NCBI GenBank assembly: GCA_007258455.2 | Contig: VDFB02262682.1 | Location: forward strand, 1 to 64,000 | Direction: 5' to 3' | Length of the DNA: 64,000 bases | Source: Sequoia sempervirens | Taxonomy: Eukaryota > Streptophyta > Pinopsida > Cupressales > Cupressaceae | In this document: positions 35,757-47,700 of the stretch, piece by piece | Layout of the letters: every line of letters begins with the position of its first letter | Numbering within the stretch: position 1 is the stretch's first letter | Position numbers and translations under genes: made by a program | The notes under the pieces: generated by a model | Told to the model about the DNA's origin: nothing | Seen by the model: only the letters and a program-made list of their open reading frames with translations | The model's database searches: none

Positions 35757-35903
35757 AAACTGTAAAAAAATTGATTCTGAAGTTCCTCCTCTTTATGGAG
35801 TCACCAAGTATGCAAGAATGACTTTTGTAAAGTTTGAACTTGCTAGTTGCATACCAAACCAACTATATATTATTGAACTTGTCCCATCAGGAGTGTCATA
35901 AAC
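35757..35903 (-). promoter_or_regulatory. element D leader with primer-site-like sequence
   Basis: On the minus strand the right LTR is followed by TTTATGACACTCCTGATGGG, which fits TGGCGACTCCGCTGGGGA with one gap and several changes. If real it is the primer site proper for minus-strand gag-pol, and the gag ATG lies about 120 bases downstream. Decayed, so assignment is tentative. Confidence 0.5.
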
Positions 35904-38391
35904 TGTTATCACCTAAAATTGCACCCTTGTTGAACTTGATGTTCAAAACCTTAGTGTAACATGGGAAGACCTCTAAAGCTATGGGTCACTTATAGACAGA
36001 GGTCAACCTCCAGAGAAGGCCAAATTCCTTTGGTATCACCTAAACTACTGATTTTGTAAAGGAAAAGGGAGAAGGAATGCATAAAAATAAAACTAAACCC
36101 TATGGTGATACACCAAACTGATAAGAGAAATGGAATACTTAGGTTACACTTGAAAATTGACAATGACCATAAGATTACACATCAAATTCTGTAAGCTTGG
36201 CATTAATGTTTCACAAACAGGTTTGATTCACACACTTTTTCAAAAAAAGGAAAATATTTTCACAGATTAGAATCCATGTGTGATAATGTGAACACAGGTT
36301 GTGATTCATATATTGATACTTTTGCAAAGGAAAGCATGAAAACAATAGATAAAGTTATAAGGGAATAGAAGAAATTCACAAAATAACTTGATCATGAACT
36401 TGAAATGCACAACACTTTACAAGAACCAAATGGTAATCTAAAACATCGATAGTGACTAAGGTAAACTCTGTATACTATGCTCCAAAATGAGTTATAGAAG
36501 TTTGCTAATATGAGAAAGTACTGCAAAAGTCACATACATTGAAAAGCATAAGGAGAAATCCTTTACAAAGAGGCAAAAATGCCCTATATACAAAAAGTGT
36601 TGGCCTTTAGGGCTTACAAATATCAGCCTCCAGAAAAGATCTACCCTTGGATCTTTTAAATGAAGTTAATATTGCATTCAAGTGTATCCATGTTGTCCAT
36701 GTTGGTGTGAAGGATCACCCTCAGGAGAAGCCTTTAGATCTTATGTAATCCTTGCATTTACTTTTCGCCTTCGTGTACACCCTCAAATGTCCATTAGAGC
36801 TGCTTTGAATGCCCTGGAGTATAGGCATTAATATCAATTTGTCATCTGCCAGTAGAGATCCCAGCTGTCACAGAGGCTCGTGGTCTTTCTTTCCTTTTGG
36901 TTTTCCTATGCTCAAAATATTCCTACAAGTTGACCATCTTCAAGAAGCAACATTCGACCTTTATGTTAGATTTAAGCACCATTGTTTCACCCAGCTGACC
37001 CATGCCTTTGATCACAGAGCAAATCCATACTGCCTGCATTCCATTGATCTTCCACAGGGGTGGTCACAATAGTTCAGCAGTCAATGGTTTGCCCTTAGCT
37101 CCTTCAGATTGGTTGAACTCGTGCCATGCAAGATCCCAGGCAGTCAAAGTTGCTTCATCAGAATCGCATGTCAGTGAGACACTAATCATGTCTCCCCGAT
37201 GTGAGTACATCTCATAGTAGCTATCGGCCTAACACGTGATGGTTGGCAAGAGTTCATAGGAAGTAGCCAGAGTCCTATTGATATCCAGAATGGTCCCCAA
37301 GATAATCGCTATCGATCAGAGGTCATAGCGAGTTCCCATTGGTCACACCGATATCCCTTTTCTATTGGAAAATCCATCACTATCGGTGAGACTCCCTAGC
37401 ATCGGCAAGACTTCATGTCGAATGCAAACTCTCAGGAATGAGTCCTACCATAGTCACACATCTATCGGCGAGACTCTACTTGGTTGGCAGGACCTCATAT
37501 CGATCCCTTCATCCTTCTTTCGGGGAGACCACCACTAGGTCGGCTAGACATCATGGCGGGCAGCCAAAGTTATAGCGATATTCCCTTTCATCGTTGAGAC
37601 AATCACACTTAGCAGGACATCATGTCGAGCTCCTCACATTACACCAAAGGCACAAAACATGTTGGATTCTCTATTCTGCCCTAAGCTCACTTCACTTCGG
37701 CAAGACCCCACTTGGTCAGCGAGACCTTTCACCAAGCTCAAAACATTACACCGAAGGGGGAAACCCTCAGCGTGACTAACAACCATCGGTGAGACATCTT
37801 GTCAATGGCACCTCTTTTCATTGAGACCTCATCTTTTTGGCCAGACCTTATGTTGAAGGCATAACCTTTCGTCGAGATGTTATTGGGTCGGCAAGACTCT
37901 TCATCAAAGCCACCTGTCTCGGCGAGAGCTCATGTTAGTTGGGAAGACTTTGCTCAGTCGGTGAGACCTTACAGCGAAGCCCCCATATACACTGAAGGCA
38001 TCCTGTTTCAACGAGACCTCACCGGGTTGGCAAGACCTCACATCAATGACACCTCCCTTCGCCGAGACCCTCATCTTTCAGTAGGACTTCTTCCTGACGC
38101 CAACCGCTTCAACGAGACCACCAACAGTCATCGGTACTTCATGTTGAAGCCTTCATCTCTCGGCGAGCTCAGACCTTCTTTTGGGGAGACCACCACATGT
38201 TGGCGAGACATCTCGGTGAGCCCAAAACCTTTTGGCGAGACCTTTATTTATCGGCCGAACCTCCCTCTGATGCCAATATTACGCTGAGAGTCCCATTCTT
38301 TCAGTGAGGCTGCAGTTGATAGGGAAAGATGTTACACTGAACACAGATGTCTTGGTGACCGATTGAGCCCGTAAGTAAAAATTGGGCAACA
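35904..38391 (-). repeat. element D right LTR (5' LTR by gag-pol orientation)
   Basis: 2488 bases, TGTTATCACC...GGGCAACA on the plus strand, matching 26831-29318. It retains more CpG in the second half than the left copy. Confidence 0.92.
37170..38370. repeat. degenerate CGGCGAGACC motif array in element D right LTR
   Basis: Second copy of the array described at 28100-29290, unit by unit alignable, with more intact CGGCGAGAC cores. Confidence 0.8.
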
Positions 38392-38396
38392 GTCAT

Positions 38397-38506
38397 ATCA
38401 TTTTGGAAGCTAATTTTTGTGTAAGTTATTCTTTAAGTTATAAAAACAAAAATTTCTTGTCATCTTTTGGCTCTTACCTTTTGGGGTTGCGTAGCGGGAT
38501 GTTACA
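38397..38506 (+). repeat. element C right LTR, second part
   Basis: ATCATTTTGGAAGC... to GCGGGATGTTACA; matches 19036-19145. Followed by the AAAGG target copy at 38507-38511, which proves the two parts belong together. Confidence 0.92.
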
Positions 38507-41500
38507 AAAGGCCTTAGGAATGGTAATGGGATCCACAAAAATAAAAAATAAATGTACAACATACTTGAATTGAAAAAATTACTTCAATTCAAAATAATTA
38601 GATCTTATTGATCATAATCTTATCTAGAAGATAATTTATTTCAAAAAATGATACATGATTTATAAAATACATGCCTTCTTTTTTATCATAATATCTTCAC
38701 ATAATTTTTGTTCCTTTTCTGTTGAATATGATCGTGCAATCTTATTTTTCCTTGTCCTTTTATTTACCATCTTCTTCTTTGAAAAGTATGATCTTGATAA
38801 TTCCTTTTCCAATTTTTGTTGTTGTACAATGTCTCCTAAAATATCAAATACAATTTTTTCAATTTCACATTTGAAATGTAAATCATTTCTAAAATTTTAA
38901 AAAAAGAAGTAATTTTTTTATTTTTTTGTAATATTGAAAACACAAAAATTGACCTCATATATATATACAATTTACATAAAAAATATAATAACAAAAATAT
39001 GGCTAAAAATATCCTTTGTTTGAAGGTCGGCTGGTAATTTTTTTAATATTATTTTATTGGAAAACCTTCGTTGGAATGTCCTTTGTCATGAATAATTAAT
39101 ATTATTTAGGCTGCCCCAAAAGAACTTCGTTCAAAGGTACCTTAGAATGAAAGAAAAATCTTGTATCAAATGTACCTTCATTCGAAGGACCTTAACTAGA
39201 AACTTTTAGTGTCTACTTCAAAATTTCCTTAGAAATTCCAATTTGAAACCTCAAGCAGGACCTTCAAATGTAATTAACTTGACAAGAGAATTTGTAAGAT
39301 CGTAGTCCTCAAAATGAGCTTTCCAACAAGTACAATTTTAATACATTTTCATTTTATTTGTATTTATTTTCTATTTTTTATTGCACATAGGTTTTTCACT
39401 AAACATCAAGTTCTTTGTTCTACACATGCAAAATAGTAAAATATTGAAAAAAATTCCAAAAAATATTCATGTGCTAGATATTGATGTCCTTGTTTCAACA
39501 AAAAATAATAATTTGAATTTTGATATATATGAAATAAGTTATGCATTACGACATACACCTATGTCCAAATTATATTTACCTCAACTTCAAAAATCAATTT
39601 TAAAAAAGCGCAACAAAAAAAGTATCCATGCACTAGAGATTGATGTTAAAAATATTATTTTTTAAAATTAGAATTTTATCCTTTCTAGAAAAAAATTGTG
39701 TTATGACATAAACGCTACTTTAAAAAAATGTTTTTTACTAAGAAAAACAAGTTATTCAAAGTTACATAAAAAAATCACAATTTATTTCAATTTTTTAAAA
39801 AATATATTTAGAATCTACACACAAATTTCCATAAATCAATAGCTCACATCATCTTCAAATTCTTATCAGTCTAGATGCTATAGGTCTTAGAAAGTGAAGA
39901 TTTAGTTAAAAATATTGATTTCAATGTCCTACTTTGACCAAAGAGTGGGACTCATTATTGTGGGATTACTCTTAACTTATAAATTTATTGTACTTCATGG
40001 ACCAAATCTAGTTTTCCTTCCTAGTACCTATTCTTATTGACAACACATATCCACACATTTCTTAGTAGAATTATTATATAATAATGAAAAATCTATTTAA
40101 TAATAGAAATCTATTTATTAAATATCAAATAAATCACTATTGTTTAAGTTAACCATCTTCATTATATAAATAAGTACACACGCTATAATTAAATAATTCA
40201 AATCATTATTAATATTTGTTGCAAACTTTTCCTCTAAAAGATAGTTAATTAGAAATGTTACATCCTTCCCTCCTTAGAAATAATATTTTCCTAGACATTA
40301 CCCGCACTTAAGAATTTACCTCATACAAACCAATAACATCCAATCAATTAAATTTTAATAATATGAGCACCTAACCTTTGAATCTATATCAAATAAGGAC
40401 AAAACCATTGACATCATAAAATCCACACCATTAAGGAGTCTAAATGTAAAAAAAAATTATCCACACAAGATTCAAAATTGAGGAGTTCCAAACTTATAAT
40501 CAAATAATGAAATAAAATATTTCAACAAGTATTATTAATCAATCTAAATCAATTAAATATTTCAAAATCGATAATAATTATTTAACAAATATTCAATAAT
40601 GAGTGTCACATTCAACACTCAATTAATAATGACCAATTGACAATAATAAATTCTTTATTCCAAGTGATAGTATTTTAAATAAGTTCTTGATGTAATAAAT
40701 ATGCCATTACATAAGTTTAATAGTGAGAGTATCTCAATCATAATAATGTTTTCAACACTGAGTCTTAAAGTTTGATTATTTTTGAATAATAATTTAAAAT
40801 TAAATATCAATGATAAATAGCACTTTTTTATTATAATAAATCTCAAATATACCACAATAGTAAATATAACAAAAATATAAGGACCTCACAAAAAAATGAT
40901 GTCACAATAATAATTATAAGGAATACCTTTTGCCAATTAAAATAATTAAATATTATGTACACATATCAATTTATTACCAATATATTTATTGTAGATATAC
41001 AGATTAGAAGATGGGACAAACTAGTTTTAGATCATTAAACTCAATAAGCTCATTTCATGCAACCCAAATCAATTTAGCAACACAATTTCATCCTAGATTG
41101 GTTTTGCATTGCAAAATCAATTAAGAGATTTTACTCGTCAAATTTTTAGTTTTGGAGAAATTTATCTAACATAGTGATGAATCATCCTACACAATCTATC
41201 ATTGTCATATCAACATTAGAATTAGAGTTAAATACAATTATTTATTTTACTTAAATTTCACACATTGTTTATCAGTATCATTCTCAACTTTGTATAGTAG
41301 GATGGATTTTCTTATCATTGTGATTTAATTAATTTATCTTAGAACATTTATTAGCTTTCAATGCAATAAGTGTGTACCAATTGTTACCAAATTTTCACCA
41401 TTGAAATATATTTTTAACATTTATCATATTTTATCAATTATAATGAACAAGCTACCAAGAATTTAAGGATGATGTAAACTTATGGTTTGGGATTGAAAAC

Positions 41501-41689
41501 TAACCAAATATAATAGAAATATGATACATGTGGTAGAATAGTGTCTAGCTTGATAGCTAAGTTTATGCATGTACACTATTAATTAGGTATATTGAAGAAA
41601 CTACAAAATTTGAAATAAAAAAGGATAAAAGTGTGCATGATTCTACTTAAGAATTCTATATGTTCACATTTAGGGCTCTAAGTCATCAT
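38507..41689. other. gap: AT-rich, no gene recognised
   Basis: Right flank of element C, then over 3 kb of AT-rich sequence. On the minus strand 38891-38652 is open (KKKMVNKRTRKNKIARSYS and similar), basic and possibly a coding relic, but I recognise no family. 39012-39191 holds four palindromic motifs (separate entry). Confidence 0.5.
39012..39191. repeat. four imperfect CCTTCGTTCGAAGG palindromes
   Basis: Motifs at 39012-39028, 39065-39081, 39124-39140 and 39175-39191, each a variant of CCTTCGTTCGAAGGTCC, about 51-59 bases apart. Each could form a short hairpin. Function unknown; possibly remains of a small terminal-inverted-repeat element. Confidence 0.5.
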
Positions 41690-42085
41690 GGAAGATAATT
41701 AGGAAAATATGCTAAGATACATAAATGGTTTGAGTGGATATATGCGAGAAAATTTGAGCATGTTGAGATTGCAAACAGTTGAAGAAGCATAAATTTTTTC
41801 TTTGAAACAAGAAGGCAAGTTGAAAAAAATATTTTAGATGTGAGAAAACATATGAAGAGGAAGAGAATGAGATGACATATTCTAGAGAGGAAGAAATCAA
41901 GATAGTGGTAGAAAGTATTATGATAAAGATAGAAGCAACCAAAAGCAATGATCATATCATAGTGAAGGATCTAATGGATAGTAGTGAGGTAGAGGAAGAT
42001 GAGATCGATGAGTTGGAAGATAATTTAGGGAAACTTTTTTCAAGTGTGGAATTGAAAGATACATTATTTGAGTTTTCATAAACAT
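41690..42085 (+). pseudogene. Ty3/gypsy-like gag relic
   Basis: INGLSGYMRENLSMLRLQTV at about 41715-41775 aligns with the gag helix of elements A (QYVNGLRINIQDELSM) and B (ARYLNGMKHRIQEELA), followed by a stop and SLKQEGKLKK. A charged acidic frame (41872-42081) follows with no zinc knuckle. It lies immediately upstream of the caulimovirid-like RT; whether they were one element or two neighbours cannot be told here. Confidence 0.55.
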
Positions 42086-42109
42086 AATCAAGTCATTGAA
42101 TAATACCTA

Positions 42110-42448
42110 AAGGAAACACACACACTATATATGTAGATGAAAAATTAATTAAATCATCAATTCAAGTGGATGAAATAGGAGGCAAGTATCATATTTTAAT
42201 TGGTACCTAATCTTTCATCATTTTTTTTGGACATGATTATCTAGTATTTAGGGATAATATATCATTTTCAATACCTTAAGGTTTGTACGAATGGAATGTC
42301 ATTCTATTTGGTTTGTATACATCTACACATTTCTAGCAATGAATGGATCAAGATTTGAGGAATTTAAAATATTTTTGTGATGTACATATTGATGATATAA
42401 TATTTTTTCTAATTTTATTAATGAGCACCATGAACATTTAGAATAGTT
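42110..42448 (+). pseudogene. endogenous caulimovirid-like RT, 5' piece
   Basis: Heavily decayed reverse transcriptase. YEWNV at 42286-42300 is followed by an FGL block, and the catalytic site reads HIDD (42385-42396) where YIDD is expected. It ends with an EHHEHLE helix at 42421-42443, exactly where the LINE is inserted. The YEWxV form and the downstream RNase H ending in LTREL favour an endogenous plant pararetrovirus (Caulimoviridae) over Ty3/gypsy. Several stops; not functional. TAGAATAGTT at 42439-42448 is the left LINE target copy. Confidence 0.6.
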
Positions 42449-42623
42449 TTCTATTTTTTATTATTGGTAAAATAGGTTTTGAAGGGACCCCAAAACCATT
42501 TAAAAAATAAAACACCGCTTCAACAAAGAATCAAAAATAGAGCAAGTAGCCAAAAAGAAGCAAAAAACCAACAAAACATCAGCCATAAAGAGGTAAAGAA
42601 AACACCACACAACTAGAGATTCT

Positions 42624-44426
42624 TCAGGATGTCCATTGCTTCCAGGTCACTATCAATATTTTTTGATGAACATTCATAACTTCCAATACCTCTTCAATAG
42701 GAATACCAACATTAGCATTCAATTTGGTTTTATTATGGGTTGTAGCTAAAGGACCCATCTCACTCACCACTTTCTGCTGGGCTCCAACACCAGCCATAAC
42801 ATCTTCCATACCAATATTATCCCCCAACCACTTCTTGGACTTCTTGTTCAGCAAACACAAACCTTTAGCTTCATTACACATAGCATTCTTGCTCACCTTA
42901 AGAACCTTCTCCAAATTTTGGTTGACATGCTCTAGATTTTATTCAAAAACAACAATTTTATGCTCATAGGAATTTTTCATTTTAAGCATCTCATCAACAA
43001 TAATTTTAAGAGTATCAAAAAGTTTATTAACCTCAAGTTGGACCTTACTAACTTGAGCCTGAACATTATGGCCCCTAGAGGAAGAAGGTTCATCAACATT
43101 GTTATTCATAGCTCTAACCCTGACATTGGTAAAGTTTATCTCTTGGAAGACCCATTTAAAAATCTTAAATAGGGTTAAGGAACCCTCTTTCACCATGCCA
43201 AGAAAATTAGGCATATCTTCCCTCCTAATGTTGAAAACATCCATGTCAATTGCACTATCCTCTTGGGAGTCACTACTAGTAGTGTCATTGTCCATGAAAA
43301 ACTCCCTTTCTAACCAAAAACAACATTGTCTTTATCCAAGACCTACTCCATCATCTAATCCTTAGCACCCTACGAATTAACATCATGCTCTTGCACCTTT
43401 TTCCTCTTAGGATTCTTAGGAATATTCCTCATCTTTGGCTCCTCTTTTTTCATCAATTTAGACCCAGGGGTAACTGCCATCTAGACCCTATAACCAATAT
43501 CCTCCTTGCTCATATTACCCAGAACAACACCCTTCATATTCTTACCTCTTGTACCCTTCATAGACTTAGACTTTTGTTGTAGCAAGAATAGTCCACCTCC
43601 TCCATCCGCCCATTTCATACTCATCAGCCCTAGAGGTATTAGGATGGTTTCTCTTTTTTCTTCTCTTGCTCTCAGAAATGGCTAGAGAATCCAAATCAAC
43701 ATCCATATATGCTTACAACCTAGGGGCATGATCTTCATCATCAAACTCATCCTTTGACCTCGTAACACACTCATAATCTTTCTTCTTCCCAACATTAGAA
43801 ATTTTGGTTTGATTGGGGATAATAAATGACTTAACATACTTAGATATCAAAAAAATTAAACCTTCATGAAGGACTAGGTTCCTAGGGTTATGTTTGTGAT
43901 CTCTTATACCATGTTCCGAAAAAAACAATAAATAAAAAGAAACCTTATTTTTGTGCCTAAAATGATTAAGAAAAATAAAGTGATACCCTAAGAGAATAGA
44001 GAAGAAACTGTCGAGGGTGAAATATCTCATATTTTCTTGTGCAACATCTCCCCATATAGACTTGATTGAGGAGTGATAATAGCATCCACATTTAGCTTGC
44101 TCCAACTTCCTCCTCTCATCATCTTTGAAGAAGATATCCAGGGCCGCACTGGATTCATTTTTGTCTCTATAAAATTTTCTACCATTAGTCAACAAGCCAG
44201 TGATTTCTTCTATGATATCCTACGTAATGATGAGATCCTTTCCCCCAACTTGGAACATACGAATTTACCATCCTTCAAGAAACTCTTGTGAGATATTCAA
44301 ATCATGGCCATACAACTTCTCCATGTAGGGAGTCACTCCCCTTGCCTCCAACAAACTCCAAACCTTCTCATTGCACTTCACAGTGTCATAAGAGATAGGC
44401 CCAATTCAATTTTGATCACTCCCCAT
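42624..44426 (-). pseudogene. LINE third ORF (ORF3)
   Basis: Starts at the ATG at 44426 (MGSDQN), after the end of the RNase H, and runs in pieces to 42624. The N-terminal third has VTPYMEKLYGHDLNISQEFL...W, a block with counterpart APLMERLVGHDPNLSTQF in the plus-strand LINE at 55205. Later FFSILLGYHFIFLNHFRHK matches KTYFYHFPLLNNLRHK, and LVLHEGLIFLI matches LSLHQGLILRI. A charged middle and a helical, coiled-coil-like C-terminus follow. Standard plant L1 elements have only ORF1 and ORF2. Weakly reminiscent of plant-mobile-domain type proteins; function unknown. Confidence 0.65.
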
Positions 44427-44734
44427 TGTTGCAATAGGTAAGCACCCAAACAAAAAGAAAAAATTTCAGAGGAGATGAAGAAACCTTGAGAATTTGCAAA
44501 GCATACAAGGAAACCTCAAGAAAACTTTAGCTTTCCAATTACCCACAATCTATGTGGAAAAGACTAGATTGAAGAGAGGAATTATGAACATTGAATGCCT
44601 AGTCATTCAAGCCTCAAACCCATCAAAAAACCACATAGCATTACCTATAAAGAATTTAAACCTTGGAAGCAAATGCCACGTCAAGAACATGTGAAAAAAC
44701 CCCATTACTATAGGAATCCCCCTCTCAACTCCTT

Positions 44735-47700
44735 TGTGAATCATGATGAATTATTGAATGTGCTTCAAGGGGAATGGGATCATGTTCTCCCCATTCCATA
44801 TAAGCATTCACCCCATAGTTAGAAAAAAAGTCAGCTAAACTATTTCCCTCTCTATAAACATGGGAGATGAAACATTGGTCGAAAGAACCCAATATATCTA
44901 AGGCATCAATGATTAAGGATTCCACTGTCCAAGAGGGAGAAGAAATATTCCTTAGGTTATTGATAATAGTGAGGGAATCACCCTCAACCTAGACCTTGTC
45001 ATAACCTCTAGACTAATCCAACTTCAAACCATGATAGGCTATTGATGCTTCTGCAAAGTGGTTTTTTTGGGTTCCCAAAGGGAGTGCCACTGCAAAAACA
45101 AACCTACCATTAGAATCTATTAACACTCCCCCACATCTAGTAGGACCCAGATTACCTTTAGAAACTCCATAAAAATTAACTTTCACCCACCTAGTAGGAG
45201 GAGCCTTCTAGACAACATCATTCCTAGAGGCCTTGCCTTTGGTCAAAGGCAGGGAAATATCACAAGACAACTTCCAATTTCAAACAACCTCATCATCCCC
45301 TTGATAAACCACTAGCTTAGGACCTTATTGAAAATAAACCTCAGTCAAGTTCAATTCTCTTTAATCGCAACACAAATCTTATGAGTTGATATGAGAGAAG
45401 AGAGTAGAATCCCTAAAAATCCTACTATTTCTTTCTAGCTAGATTCCCCATGCAAGATGAGGCAGGATGAGAAACCAAATAAAAATGGAAGAAGGATTCA
45501 AAGAAGGATCCTTCCATTGAGCCCATAAGTTACAAATTGAAAATGGGAAAACCCAGCTCAAGCCCCGAAGAGAAAACACATGAGCCCAGATATCATGCAC
45601 AAACCTACAACCAATGAAAATATGACTAGGATCCTCTGCATCCTCTTCACATAAGAAAAATGGTTGGAAAACATAAAGCCTATTTGCACAAGATTTTCAA
45701 TAGTTAGCACTTTACATTGACAAAACAACCAAAAGAAAATATTTACTTTTGGAATTAGCTTTACACTCTAGAGAGAAGCCCAAAAGGGGGAAGGGTTGAT
45801 GAAAGAAACTTGTAGGGAAAAGGTCAAGGAGACACATAATTTAGCATTAGAAGAAATCCTCCACAAAGTCCTATCCAATGAGGCAAAAGAAGGAATATGA
45901 ATAGAGGCCAAGGCTTTTGAGAGAATCTCCAGAAAAAGGTTGATATCATGCATCCTTTTCCACATACCATTGCTTATATAATCAGCCACAAATTAGCCAA
46001 AATGTTGAACACAAAGATCCATCCAAGGGAGAGCCCAAGGCTTATCTTTTAGTGGACCATTCTCAAACCACCAGTCATCCAAAAATAGAATCCTTCTCCC
46101 ATTCCCCAATTTCCACCTCAAACCTTTAGAAAAAATGTGTTTACACTTCACCATAGAGTTCTAGAGGATCGATCTAGGAGGAGAAAATACCGAGGCAAAG
46201 AGATCTCTGATAAGATCCATTCCCTTGAGATATTTACTTGAAAATTTATGAACCCATTCACTATTACTAGAAATGAGGTTCCAAAGCTACTTAGCAAGTA
46301 AATCCATGTTAAATTCTCTAATTTTTTGAATGCCAAGACCCCCAACCTTCTTAGGTTTGTACACATCATCCCACGAAACAAGATGTAACCTTTTTCTCTC
46401 TTCCAACCTAGACCATAGAAAATTCTTCCGAATGCTTTCAATTTTATCCATAAATCTCCTAGGAATTTGAAAAAGCCTAAGGGCATAGAAAGGGATATTT
46501 TGAAAGGTAAAATTGATCAATTGAATCTTCCCTACTTAGCTTAGCAAATCACCCTTCCAACCAGCTAATTTGGAGTTAAACTTATCAACCATCCTCCACC
46601 AAAAATAATCAGGAACAAAGTTAGAGCATAAGGGGAGGCATAAATAAGAGGAAGGTAATTCCCTAATATTACATTAAAGAATCTAAACTATTGTTTGCTG
46701 CCTAGCAACAGGGGTATTAAGGAAGAAAAAAATGCTCTTAGGAAGGCTAACCTTTTTCCCAGAGGCCAATTCATACATCTACATAATGATTTTGACAAAA
46801 TTAGCTTCTTTAATGGAGGATTCCCCAAGCATGAGAGTATTGTCCACAAATTGCTAATGAGAACAAATCAAATTTTGAGAAGGAGAAATACCCAACATTT
46901 GATTGGAATTAACAAACATCTAAATAAGTCTATCAAGCAATTCCACCAAAATAATAAAAAACAAGGGAGAGATGGGATCTCCCTGTCTCAAACCCCTCGA
47001 GCAACCAAAGAGAGGAGAAGGATAACCATTGACAAGAATAAAAAATTTGGGTATAGAAATCAGTTGAGAGACCAATAGCACTAGATTTTCCCCAAAGCCA
47101 AAAGCCTTAAAATATTAAGCAAGAATCCCCAATCAACATGATCATAAGCTTTTAGAAGATCCAACTTCAAAAGAAAACCAACCTTTTCATTCATAGATAA
47201 GGAGTGAATATTCTCATGCACCGTAAGAATCGAATCAAGAATTTTCCTTCCAGGAATGAAACCATTTTGTTAAATCAAAATGATTTGAGGAAGAATCTTT
47301 TGCAATCTAACCACCAACACTTTAGAGAATTTCTTGTAAATAGAGTTATATAAACTAATAGGACAAAACTCATCAAAGGAAAGAGCCCCTAACTTCTTGG
47401 GAATAATAGTAATAAAAGAAGCATTAAGTTCCTTCAAGAGGTTACAACTACCAAAAAATTCTAGTCACATCAACAACATCCTTAGCCATAATATCCTAGA
47501 AGGACTGAAATAAAAACATAGGGAAACCATCAGGGCTATCCACTTTGTTACCTTCAAAAGAAAAAATCACACTCCTAATCTCTTCCTCCAAGGGAATACA
47601 TGCTAATTGTTGGTTGAGATCAATCTAAGACGATACTAGGAATATCATAGAGGAGATCATCTTGACAAGTAGAATCAAGGCCACCATCAACTGACAAGAG

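Larger units (their letters stand above)
26831..38391 (-). mobile_element. element D: Tat-like Ty3/gypsy element nested in element C
   Basis: Two direct repeats of 2488 bases each (26831-29318, 35904-38391) enclose 6.6 kb with gag, protease, an extra RNase H, RT, RNase H and integrase, all on the minus strand. Flanked by ATCAT/GTCAT (26826-26830 and 38392-38396). LTR ends are TGTTATC...GGGCAACA. The extra RNase H and a degenerate RT-linked RNase H point to the Tat/Ogre side of plant Ty3/gypsy. Gag and protease share one frame, pol from the extra RNase H to integrase shares another; damage is one frameshift plus about 15 stops, most of them Gln or Trp codons changed by C-to-T. Orientation of the primer site is ambiguous (see 29319). 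Confidence 0.92.
15686..38506 (+). mobile_element. element C: LARD-like LTR element, host of element D
   Basis: A very long LTR element with little or no coding capacity. Left LTR 15686-19145; interior 19146-23481; right LTR 23482-26830 continued at 38397-38506 after removal of nested element D. AAAGG at 15681-15685 and 38507-38511 is a perfect 5-bp target duplication. Ends are TGTAACA...TGTTACA. A tRNA-iMet primer site and a polypurine tract sit in the right places. LTRs over 3 kb with a 4.3 kb non-coding interior match the LARD description (large retrotransposon derivative), which depends on proteins of other elements. Long copy without D would be about 11.3 kb. Confidence 0.9.

Noticed and set aside
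46148..46486. 112-residue minus-strand frame in the LINE
   Set aside because: Shadow of the true RT thumb frame at 46287-46520, which aligns with the plus-strand LINE.
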